Assembly (NCBI RefSeq): GCF_011039175.1
Contig: NZ_JAAKEN010000019.1
Location: 1 to 41,787, forward strand
DNA length: 41,787 nucleotides
DNA from: Slackia sp. ZJ119
Lineage (GTDB): Bacteria > Actinomycetota > Coriobacteriia > Coriobacteriales > Eggerthellaceae
Reading direction: 5' to 3'
Position 1 is the stretch's first letter; each line of letters starts with the position of its first letter. Below, in pieces: positions 15,942-22,121 of the stretch. The notes under the pieces were generated by a model. The model saw only the letters and a program-made list of their open reading frames with translations. It had not been told where the DNA came from and did not search any database. The translations under genes were made by a program, and so were the position numbers.

Positions 15942-17117
15942 CTATTTCACCACGCGCACGCGGAACACGCGGTCGATGGCGTTCAGGCGGTCGATGGCGT
16001 CGTCGGGATGCCCCGGATTGCCGGCGTCCAGGTCGAGCATCGTGTAGGCGTAGTCGCCGCGAGACTTGTTCGTCAAATCGACGATGTTCACGCCGGCCTC
16101 GCCGAAGATCTCCGTGATGCGCGTCAGGGCGTTCGGCACGTTGGCGTGCAGCACGGTCACGCGGCGCAGGCCCTCGGGCACCGGTCCCATGTCGCAGGCG
16201 GGGAAGTTCACCGAGTTGGTGATGTTGCCCGTCTCGATGTAGCTCATCAGCTCGCGAACGGCCATCACGGCGCAATTGTCCTCGGCTTCGGCGGTCGAGG
16301 CGCCCAGGTGCGGCAGCACGACGGCGTTCTTCATGGCGACGACGGCCGGATTCGCGAAGTCGGTGAGGTAGCAGCCGACCTTGCCGGATTCGAGCGCTGC
16401 GGCCATGGCTTCGTCGTTGACGAGCGAGTCGCGCGAGAAGTTGAGGAACACCACGCCGTCATGCATCAGCTCGAACGCGTGCGCGTCGATCATGCCCTTG
16501 GTGGATTCCATGGCCGGCACGTGGATGGTGATGTAGTCGCAGGTGCGGAAGATGTCGTCGAGGTTGGCGACGTAGTGCACCGCGCTGTTGAGGCGCCACG
16601 CGGCCCCGACCGAAACGTAGGGGTCGTAGCCGTAGACGTCCATGCCCAGGTCGATCGCGGCGTTGGCCACTTCGGCCCCGATGGCGCCCAGCCCGATGAC
16701 GCCGAGCTTCTTGCCCTTGATCTCGTGGCCGGCGAACGCCTTCTTCGCCTTCTCGGCCGCCTTGCCCACTGCCGGGTCGTCGGCGTTGTCGCGCACCCAG
16801 TTGATGCCGCCGACGATGCCGCGGCTGCCGAGCAGCAGTGCGCACAGCACGAGCTCTTTCACCGCATTGGCGTTGGCGCCGGGGGTGTTGAACACGACGA
16901 TGCCCTCTTCGGCGCAGCGGTCGAGCGGGATGTTGTTCACGCCCGCGCCCGCTCGCGCGATGGCCAGCAGGTCGTCGCCGAATTCCATGTCGTGCATGGC
17001 GGCGCTGCGCACGAGAATGCCGCTCGCGCTTGCCGCGTCCTCGGTCAGCTCGTAGTCGGCCGTCAGCAGGTCGGTGCCGTACGGCGAGATGTTGTTCAGG
17101 CAGTGGATTTTGTGCAT
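15942..17117 (-). CDS. serA: D-3-phosphoglycerate dehydrogenase with C-terminal ACT domain
   Basis: A 391-residue NAD-dependent 2-hydroxyacid dehydrogenase for the first step of serine synthesis. Features in order: a substrate-binding half containing RAGAGVNNIPLDRCAEEGIVV (about 54-74), the Rossmann motif GVIGLGAIGAEVA (about 140-152), the catalytic-Arg region NFSRDSLVNDEAM, the catalytic His in VLPHLGASTAEAE, and a C-terminal ACT domain (about 320-391, from VTVLHANVPNALTRI) that normally senses serine. It is shorter than the 520-aa actinobacterial type, which carries an extra intervening domain. ATG 17117 has AAGGGG upstream; a further in-frame ATG adds 17 residues outside the family. It stands alone, convergent with the lipid kinase gene. 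Confidence 0.94.
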   Translation of the reverse strand: MHKIHCLNNISPYGTDLLTADYELTEDAASASGILVRSAAMHDMEFGDDLLAIARAGAGVNNIPLDRCAEEGIVVFNTPGANANAVKELVLCALLLGSRGIVGGINWVRDNADDPAVGKAAEKAKKAFAGHEIKGKKLGVIGLGAIGAEVANAAIDLGMDVYGYDPYVSVGAAWRLNSAVHYVANLDDIFRTCDYITIHVPAMESTKGMIDAHAFELMHDGVVFLNFSRDSLVNDEAMAAALESGKVGCYLTDFANPAVVAMKNAVVLPHLGASTAEAEDNCAVMAVRELMSYIETGNITNSVNFPACDMGPVPEGLRRVTVLHANVPNALTRITEIFGEAGVNIVDLTNKSRGDYAYTMLDLDAGNPGHPDDAIDRLNAIDRVFRVRVVK

Positions 17118-17396
17118 GGGTGCCCCTTGTCGATCGATGTGCGAACCTGCTCGGAAGACGGGGCGCAACGCCGGTGCGGCGCCGCCTGCGCTTGAGAGCG
17201 TCTTTCATGGTGGCCCTGCGGCGTCGGATTGTCAACAAGCGCGGGGGCGCCTGCACGGGATTTGCGGGAACGCGCCGGCTGCAACGGGCGGCGAAAAGCA
17301 GGAATGTAATAGAACCAAGTCCTGACAACGAACCGATTCCGTACCTGCGCTTTTGAAGACCGTGCGATGAGTGTAGGCGCAGGCCGGGCGGAGTGC

Positions 17397-17402
17397 TACA
17401 AT
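17397..17402 (+). promoter_or_regulatory. -10-like hexamer (TACAAT) upstream of yebC
   Basis: TACAAT stands 8 bp before the 158-bp repeat element, so transcripts would begin at about the element's first base. No good -35 is visible. The layout parallels that before moaA and murC. Confidence 0.4.
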
Positions 17403-17410
17403 GGGCGGCT

Positions 17411-17568
17411 AGGGAAACGCTGATCAAAGCCGTCTTGCCATGCGTTTGCAGGGCGGATGGCTGGGGGCCGAAAACCGAGCGAGCGCACCGGCGTGCGTGG
17501 ATGAGGCTTGAGGCCTCCAGGCGCCGCCCTGCAGACGCAGGGCTGGTGGAATTGGTCAGCGTTTCCCT
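17411..17568 (-). repeat. Dispersed inverted-repeat element, full copy C (158 bp)
   Basis: The ends AGGGAAACGCTGATCAA (17411-17427) and 17552-17568 are inverted copies with 16 of 17 matching; CTAG-type symmetry extends 2 bp further on each side. It is exactly as long as the copy before moaA and about 77% identical to it in reverse complement by hand. The opposite orientation relative to its downstream gene argues for a transposable-type element rather than an orientation-dependent riboswitch. Confidence 0.82.
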
Positions 17569-17597
17569 AGTATTGTCAAATGCAAGAAGGGACGGGT

Positions 17598-18398
17598 ATG
17601 TCAGGGCATTCAAAGTGGGCTACCACCAAACATCGCAAGGCGGCGCAGGACGCGAAGCGTTCGGCCTTGTTCTCCAAGTTGTCGCGCAACATCACCGTGG
17701 CTGCGAAGGAGGGTGGTGACCCCAACCCCGAAAACAATGCGTCTCTGGCAGCCGCCATTGAAAAGGCGAAGGGCTACTCCCTGCCGAAGGACAAGATCAA
17801 GACCGCCATCGACAAGGCGTTCGGCTCGGGCAAGGACGCTGCCAACTACGAAACGGTCGTGTACGAGGGCTATGCCCCGTGCGGCGTCGCCATCCTGTGC
17901 GAAGCGCTGACCGACAACCGCAACCGCACCGCCGCCGACGTTCGCGCGGCGTTCAACCACCATGGCGGCAACCTGGGCACGTCGGGCTCGGTCGCGTTCA
18001 TGTTCGAGCGCAAGGGCGAGATCCTCGTGCCGAAAGAGGTCGAAAGCGGCGACAAGAAAAACCCGATGAAGCCCAACGGCGCGGCGGCCGACGAAGAAGA
18101 GTTCGAGATGGCCGTGCTCGAAGCCGGCGGCGACGACGTCGAGGACGCCGGCGAAGAATGGGTCGTCACCACGGCGCCGGCCGACCTCATGGCTGTGAAG
18201 AAGGCGCTTGAGGCCGCGGGCATCGAGGTGAAGGGCGCCGAGCTGACCCAGGAGGCCACCACGCCGACGAGCCTTTCGGTGGCCGACGCGAAGAAGGTCA
18301 TGCGCCTGGTCGACAAGCTGGAAGAGCTCGAAGACCTGCAGAACGTGTACCACACGCTCGACATCACCGACGAGATCGCCGAGGCGCTGGACGAGTAG
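17598..18398 (+). CDS. yebC: YebC/PmpR family DUF28 protein
   Basis: A 266-residue member of the YebC/TACO1 family, starting MSGHSKWATTKHRKAAQDAKR. Members have been described as transcriptional regulators and, more recently, as translation factors helping ribosomes through difficult sequences such as proline runs; which applies here cannot be told. Typical blocks are LFSKLSRNITVAAKEGG, NRTAADVRAAFNHHGGNLGTSGSVAFMFERKG and the C-terminal RLVDKLEELEDLQNVYH. It is about 20-25 residues longer than usual because of an acidic/Lys insertion near 150-180 (around NPMKPNGAAADEEE). ATG 17598 is preceded by AAGAAGGGA; an ATG at 17580 is possible but has no site. A terminator follows. Confidence 0.95.
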   Translation: MSGHSKWATTKHRKAAQDAKRSALFSKLSRNITVAAKEGGDPNPENNASLAAAIEKAKGYSLPKDKIKTAIDKAFGSGKDAANYETVVYEGYAPCGVAILCEALTDNRNRTAADVRAAFNHHGGNLGTSGSVAFMFERKGEILVPKEVESGDKKNPMKPNGAAADEEEFEMAVLEAGGDDVEDAGEEWVVTTAPADLMAVKKALEAAGIEVKGAELTQEATTPTSLSVADAKKVMRLVDKLEELEDLQNVYHTLDITDEIAEALDE

Positions 18399-18468
18399 TT
18401 CCGCCGTGCCGGTTTGCGACGCGCGGCTTGCGCGGCGGCCGGCAAACAGCAAAACAGAACCAAGTACG

Positions 18469-18503
18469 AAAAGCGGCAGGCAGCGACGCCCGCCGCTTTT
18501 TTT
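18469..18503 (+). terminator. Intrinsic terminator after yebC
   Basis: A perfect 9-bp stem, AAAAGCGGC (18469-18477) with GCCGCTTTT (18492-18500), encloses a 14-nt loop, and the T-run continues to 7 residues. Confidence 0.88.
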
Positions 18504-18569
18504 GACGCGCGGCCACGGCGGCCGCTGCCGGGCGGGCCACGCTTCCCAGGCACGCCTCGGCCTCTGGCG

Positions 18570-18575
18570 TATACT
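18570..18575 (+). promoter_or_regulatory. -10-like hexamer (TATACT) for xerD
   Basis: TATACT lies 51 bp upstream of the xerD start and after the yebC terminator, as expected for a new transcription unit. The -35 is poor. Confidence 0.35.
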
Positions 18576-18626
18576 GTCGTCTGAGGTCAAAGGCGCCTGC
18601 GCACCAAGCACGCGAAAGGAGGCACG

Positions 18627-19538
18627 GTGGGACGCGACCACGCTGACGACAATCCGTTTCTTCGCGACTACCTGGCATATCTGCGCGTCGAGCGCGGACG
18701 TGCCCCGCTGACCGTCGAGGCGTACGGGCGCGACGTGCGGTCCTTTCTTGCGTTTCTCGGCCGTGACGGCGCCGACGGCGGCCTGCTCGCGGTCACGCCG
18801 GAAGACGTGTACGCCTACGAAGCGCAGCTGGTCGAAGACGGCATTGCGCCGACGACGCTGCGCCGCCGGCTCACGGTGCTCAAAGGGCTGTACAAGTTCT
18901 TGATGCAAGAGGGGCTTGTCGACAAAAGCCCGCTTGCCCAGGTGCGCCCCCCGAAATCGCCCGAGCGCCTGCCCGACGTGCTGACCGTCGCCCAGGTAGA
19001 CGAGCTGCTGTCCCAGCCGTTTCGCCCCGACGCCATCGGCGCCCGCGACCGGGCGATGCTCGAAGTGCTGTACGGCTGCGGCCTGCGGGCGAGCGAGTGC
19101 GTCGGGCTCGACCTGGGACGCGTGCTGCTTTCGGAGGGATACCTGCGCGTCGTGGGGAAGGGGTCGAAGGAGCGGTTGGTGCCTATCGCCGGCATGGCGG
19201 CCCGTGCGCTGGCGGCGTATCTGGAGGGGCCGCGCTTGGAATTGGCGGCGGCGGGCCCGCGTCCGGCGGCCGTGTTTCTGAACTCGCGCGGCGGGCGGCT
19301 GTCTCGGCAGACGCTGCATGCGGTCGTGGCGAAGGCGGGGCGTGCGATCGGCCGTCCCGACCTGCACCCTCACACGCTGCGGCACTCCTTCGCGACGCAC
19401 CTGTTGGAAGGCGGGGCCGATCTGCGCGTCATCCAAGAGCTGTTGGGACACGCCGACATCGCCACGACGCAGATCTACACGCATGTCGGCCGGGCGCACC
19501 TGGTGGAAGAATACCTGGCCGCCCACCCGCGGGCGTAG
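18627..19538 (+). CDS. xerD: Tyrosine recombinase XerD/XerC-type
   Basis: A 303-residue site-specific recombinase expected to resolve chromosome dimers at dif with a partner recombinase. The N-terminal SAM-like DNA-binding domain spans about 10-98. The C-terminal catalytic domain has the complete residue set: R154 (CGLRASE), K178 (VGKGSKERLVP), H249-x-x-R252 (HPHTLRHSFATHLL), H275 (LLGHADIATTQIYTHV) and nucleophile Y284. Length and motifs match chromosomal XerC/D rather than phage integrases, and no att sites or phage genes are near. The start is GTG with AAAGGAGG (18615-18622) and a 4-nt spacer, which fixes it. Only one such gene is in the window, so the C versus D name is provisional. Confidence 0.93.
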   Translation: MGRDHADDNPFLRDYLAYLRVERGRAPLTVEAYGRDVRSFLAFLGRDGADGGLLAVTPEDVYAYEAQLVEDGIAPTTLRRRLTVLKGLYKFLMQEGLVDKSPLAQVRPPKSPERLPDVLTVAQVDELLSQPFRPDAIGARDRAMLEVLYGCGLRASECVGLDLGRVLLSEGYLRVVGKGSKERLVPIAGMAARALAAYLEGPRLELAAAGPRPAAVFLNSRGGRLSRQTLHAVVAKAGRAIGRPDLHPHTLRHSFATHLLEGGADLRVIQELLGHADIATTQIYTHVGRAHLVEEYLAAHPRA

Positions 19539-19838
19539 CGCCGGTGCCCCGGCCGCCGTCTGACGGCTCTGCCCGGGGTCCCGCCGCGGCGGCCGCTCGG
19601 CCCGCCCTGCCGCCCGGGTCTCGCCACGGAGGGTGCCGCCGTCCTGCTGCCCGGGGGATGCGGCGGGATGCCGCCGGGGGCGCGGTGGGAAGCGCCGCGC
19701 CTGGAAGGCCGCGCCGGGGGACGCCGTCCCACCGCCGCCTGGGAGGGTTGCCGCGGGACGCCGCCGCCGGACGGAAGGCGGAAAACCGGCTTCGAACGGC
19801 GCAGAATCAGCCCATCACAAGCTTTTCACAACTCACAT

Positions 19839-19882
19839 TATGTAGTAAAAATCTGCCAAAAATGGCAGATTTTTACTACATA
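19839..19882. repeat. Perfect 20-bp inverted repeat with AAAA loop
   Basis: The arms 19839-19858 and 19863-19882 are exact reverse complements separated by AAAA. The inner stem is ATCTGCCA/TGGCAGAT, flanked by A5 and T5, so the RNA would form a hairpin with a U-run in either orientation. It could be a bidirectional terminator closing xerD and insulating the dcw operon, or a protein-binding palindrome. It is AT-rich in contrast with the surrounding DNA. Confidence 0.85.
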
Positions 19883-19993
19883 TGGTGGTTCTAAAAAAGA
19901 AACACGCACCATGTAGGAATTTTCCTGAAAAGCTACCGAACACCTTTTCGAGCGTGAATAGAACACCTGTCTTCGCTCGGGGGGTGGAGGGGC

Positions 19994-20045
19994 GGGATGC
20001 GTAGGGAGGGCGGGGGATTCGGTGTTGCAAAGTGGGATGCGAGGG
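19994..20045 (+). promoter_or_regulatory. Direct repeats around the dcw promoter, possible MraZ operator
   Basis: GGGATGCGTAGGG (19994-20006) and GGGATGCGAGGG (20034-20045) are near-identical and flank or overlap the promoter. MraZ of E. coli binds spaced TGGG-type repeats upstream of its own gene, so autoregulation is plausible. The spacing here (about 40 bp between the two units) differs from the E. coli case. Confidence 0.4.
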
Positions 20046-20053
20046 TATAGGAT
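20025..20053 (+). promoter_or_regulatory. Candidate dcw operon promoter
   Basis: TTGCAA (20025-20030), a 17-bp spacer and TAGGAT (20048-20053). The same -35 hexamer is used by the candidate ftsZ promoter. A start near 20060 gives a leader of about 40 nt with an AGTGC-GAAA-GCACT hairpin (20071-20084) before the mraZ ribosome-binding site. Confidence 0.5.
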
Positions 20054-20098
20054 AAGGGCACCGAAAGGGCAGTGCGAAAGCACTCCGGGAAGGAAAGC

Positions 20099-20578
20099 AT
20101 GGCTGAGGACACCGAACAAGCAACGGCGGGCAAAAGCCCGGCAGCGCCGTCGGTCGACCTCTTCGGAAGCTACCGCCACAAGGTAGACGAAAAAGGCCGC
20201 GTTTCCGTTCCGGCGGACTTCCGCCAGTTCTTTTCGGGAGATCTGGTGGTAACGCGCAGCCCTCATGACGAAGCGTTGTACGTGTTCGACCCCGACGGTT
20301 TCAACGCGTGGATCGACCAGGCCTTCATAGACAAGTTCGGCAAGTTCGACAGCTCCGATCCGAGGCATGTCAGAACGCGCCGCACTCTGAAGTCGCGCAC
20401 CGCGAAGACGAGTCTTGACAAGGTCGGCCGCATCACGCTTCCCGCGGCTATCCGCGAGACGGCAGGAATCGAACGCGACGTGGTCATCCTGGGCAACACG
20501 GGTTACTTCGAGATCTGGGACGCAAAGCGCTTCGACGAGATGGATCAAGAGGCCGACGTGAGCTTCTTGTTTGGCTAG
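20099..20578 (+). CDS. mraZ: Transcriptional regulator MraZ
   Basis: A 159-residue DNA-binding protein with two SpoVT/AbrB-type swapped-hairpin domains. The first covers about 29-75 and contains HKVDEKGRVSVPADFR; the second covers about 103-145 and contains LDKVGRITLPAAIRE. In other bacteria MraZ forms ring-shaped oligomers and represses the dcw operon it heads. The N-terminal 25 residues are an extra Ala/Ser/Glu-rich tail. The start ATG 20099 has GGGAAGGAAAG upstream; a GTG at 20072 lies in the hairpin and is unlikely. It is the first gene of the long cluster, and candidate operator repeats lie just upstream. Confidence 0.95.
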   Translation: MAEDTEQATAGKSPAAPSVDLFGSYRHKVDEKGRVSVPADFRQFFSGDLVVTRSPHDEALYVFDPDGFNAWIDQAFIDKFGKFDSSDPRHVRTRRTLKSRTAKTSLDKVGRITLPAAIRETAGIERDVVILGNTGYFEIWDAKRFDEMDQEADVSFLFG

Positions 20579-20587
20579 TCGAAAGGC

Positions 20588-21571
20588 GTGAGCGAATTGA
20601 CGTTTGAATATCGGCATACACCGGTCCTGCTCGCCGAGTGCCTCGAATACTTGAATCTTCAACCGCAGCAGACATTCGTGGACGCAACGCTCGGCGGAGC
20701 AGGGCATTCTTATGAGGCGGCCAAGCTCATCGGGAGCGGAGGCGTGCTCATTGGGATCGATCAAGACACGGTGGCCCTTGAGGCCGCCGGTCGCAAACTC
20801 GGGACGATCCCCGACGAGGCGCGTCCGACCCTTGAACTCATGTACGGCAACTTCGGAGATTTGGACACCGTCCTGCTTGACGCGAACGTGCCCGGCGTCG
20901 ACGCTTTCTTGTTTGACCTGGGCGTTTCGTCAGTGCAGATCGATACGCCATCGCGTGGCTTCTCCTTTAAGGAGCAGGGCCCCTTGGACATGCGTATGGA
21001 TCCGGGCAAACAAACCCTCACCGCAGCTGAGATCATCAACACCTACAACGAAGCAGATCTCGCCCGGATCTTTCGCGCATACGCTGACGAGAAGTGGGCA
21101 AGCCGCATTGCCGGATTCATCGGTCGTGCGCGTCAGAAAGCCCCCCTCGAAACGAGCGAAGAGCTGGTGGAGGTCATCAAGGCCGCCATCCCTGCATCGG
21201 CGCGTCGCGCGGGCGGACATCCGGCGAAACGGACGTTCCAAGCGCTGCGCATCGAAGTGAACGGCGAGCTCGACGTGCTCAGAAGCGGTCTGGAAGCGGC
21301 GGTGCGGTGGCTGAACCCAGGGGGGACCCTGTGCGTGATCAGCTATCACTCTTTGGAAGACAGAATTGTCAAGGAGACGTTCCAGTCGTTCTCAAAACGG
21401 TGTACCTGTCCGCCCGACCTGCCGGTCTGCGCGTGTGGGAAAAAGCCGATAATCGAAGTCGCAACCAGAAAGCCGGTGGTCCCTACGGCGGAAGAAGTCG
21501 AGCGCAACCCGCGGGCCCGCAGCGCAAAGCTGCGCGTGGCTCGCAAGTGTCCTTCCAACTTCGACCGATGA
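20588..21571 (+). CDS. rsmH: 16S rRNA (cytosine-1402-N4)-methyltransferase RsmH
   Basis: A 327-residue SAM-dependent methyltransferase that modifies C1402 in the ribosomal decoding centre, usually second in dcw clusters. Motifs are HTPVLLAECLEYL at the N-terminus, the SAM loop VDATLGGAGHSYEA (about 35-48), FLFDLGVSSVQID, KRTFQALRIEVNGEL and GGTLCVISYHSLEDRIVK. The start is uncertain. GTG 20588 gives MSELTFEY, but the only Shine-Dalgarno (GAAAGG, 20581-20586) is 1 nt away; TTG 20597 (three codons later) has a more suitable 10-nt spacing. The coordinates use the longer form. It follows mraZ after 9 bp. Confidence 0.95.
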   Translation: MSELTFEYRHTPVLLAECLEYLNLQPQQTFVDATLGGAGHSYEAAKLIGSGGVLIGIDQDTVALEAAGRKLGTIPDEARPTLELMYGNFGDLDTVLLDANVPGVDAFLFDLGVSSVQIDTPSRGFSFKEQGPLDMRMDPGKQTLTAAEIINTYNEADLARIFRAYADEKWASRIAGFIGRARQKAPLETSEELVEVIKAAIPASARRAGGHPAKRTFQALRIEVNGELDVLRSGLEAAVRWLNPGGTLCVISYHSLEDRIVKETFQSFSKRCTCPPDLPVCACGKKPIIEVATRKPVVPTAEEVERNPRARSAKLRVARKCPSNFDR

Positions 21572-21637
21572 CCACTTACTACAGTATAAACGCATTGTCA
21601 ACAGGTATTTCTGCGGAGCTCGGGGAGGGGGATGTCG

Positions 21638-22117
21638 ATGAGCGCGCTTCCAGCCTATTCATCCTACGGGTCCCCGGCCCGCGAGCGTCGCTCGGCGCCC
21701 GCCCGGCCTGCTTCGCCGGTGCGCGTCGTTCGCGGCGGCGCTCCTCTGACCAGCCCGCATCCCGCCAAATCGTCGATCGCGGTTCGCGTCGTCATCTGCA
21801 TCGCCCTGATCGCTGCGGGCTTTTTCGCCTGCCTTCTGCGCGTGCATTTGTCGTCGACGGCCGTTTTGGCTTCCGCTGAGACCACGCGGCTCGAGCAAGA
21901 CGTTGCAGACGCCCGCTCGGTCGCGACGCATTTGGAAGTGCAGCAAAGCCTGCTGTCCAGCCCCGCACGCATCAGCGACGAGGCGCAGGCTTTGGGCATG
22001 GTGGAGCCTTCCGACGTAGCGGTCATCACCATGGAGCAGGACGTCGTCGCCACCGACGACGCCGGGTCCCTGTCGCTTTCGCAAAGCGTGTCCAACGCAA
22101 TCGAGGTCGGAGCATAA
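21638..22117 (+). CDS. ftsL: FtsL-like septum protein
   Basis: A 159-residue small bitopic membrane protein between rsmH and ftsI, exactly where FtsL is found. It has a Pro/Ala/Arg-rich cytoplasmic tail (about 1-46), one transmembrane helix (about 48-68, IAVRVVICIALIAAGFFACL), and an extracytoplasmic heptad-rich segment (about 75-120) expected to form a coiled coil with a DivIC/FtsB partner. FtsL sequences are too variable for motif-based proof, so the call rests on position, size and topology. ATG 21638 is chosen because GGGGAGGGGG (21622-21631) is 6 nt away; ATG 21632 abuts it. No ftsB/divIC is evident next to it. Confidence 0.8.
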   Translation: MSALPAYSSYGSPARERRSAPARPASPVRVVRGGAPLTSPHPAKSSIAVRVVICIALIAAGFFACLLRVHLSSTAVLASAETTRLEQDVADARSVATHLEVQQSLLSSPARISDEAQALGMVEPSDVAVITMEQDVVATDDAGSLSLSQSVSNAIEVGA

Positions 22118-22121
22118 TCCT

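Larger units (their letters stand above)
17118..17597. other. serA-yebC divergent intergenic region
   Basis: This 480-bp region separates the divergent serA and yebC genes. Its serA-proximal part (17118-17396) should hold the serA promoter; on the minus strand TTGTCA (complement near 17325) is the best -35-like hexamer but has no good partner. The yebC-proximal part holds a TACAAT hexamer (17397-17402), the 158-bp element copy C (17411-17568) and the yebC ribosome-binding site. Reading frames here are not convincing. Confidence 0.5.
19539..20098. other. xerD-mraZ intergenic region (560 bp)
   Basis: The first 260 bp are GC-rich low-complexity DNA with many CCG/GCC runs and no credible gene. 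There follows a sharply AT-richer segment with a perfect 20-bp inverted repeat (19839-19882), then the dcw promoter region with direct repeats (19994-20053) and a small GAAA-loop hairpin (20071-20084) in the mraZ leader. Reading frames on both strands here lack family similarity and ribosome-binding sites. Confidence 0.6.

Noticed and set aside
15930-17195. 421-aa plus-strand open frame opposite serA
   Set aside because: It is the antisense shadow of serA, rich in Val/His/Ala/Arg, with no domain. serA on the minus strand has all family motifs.
18627-19538. Phage or island integrase
   Set aside because: The sequence, length and neighbours fit chromosomal XerC/D. There is no adjacent tRNA, att repeat or phage gene.
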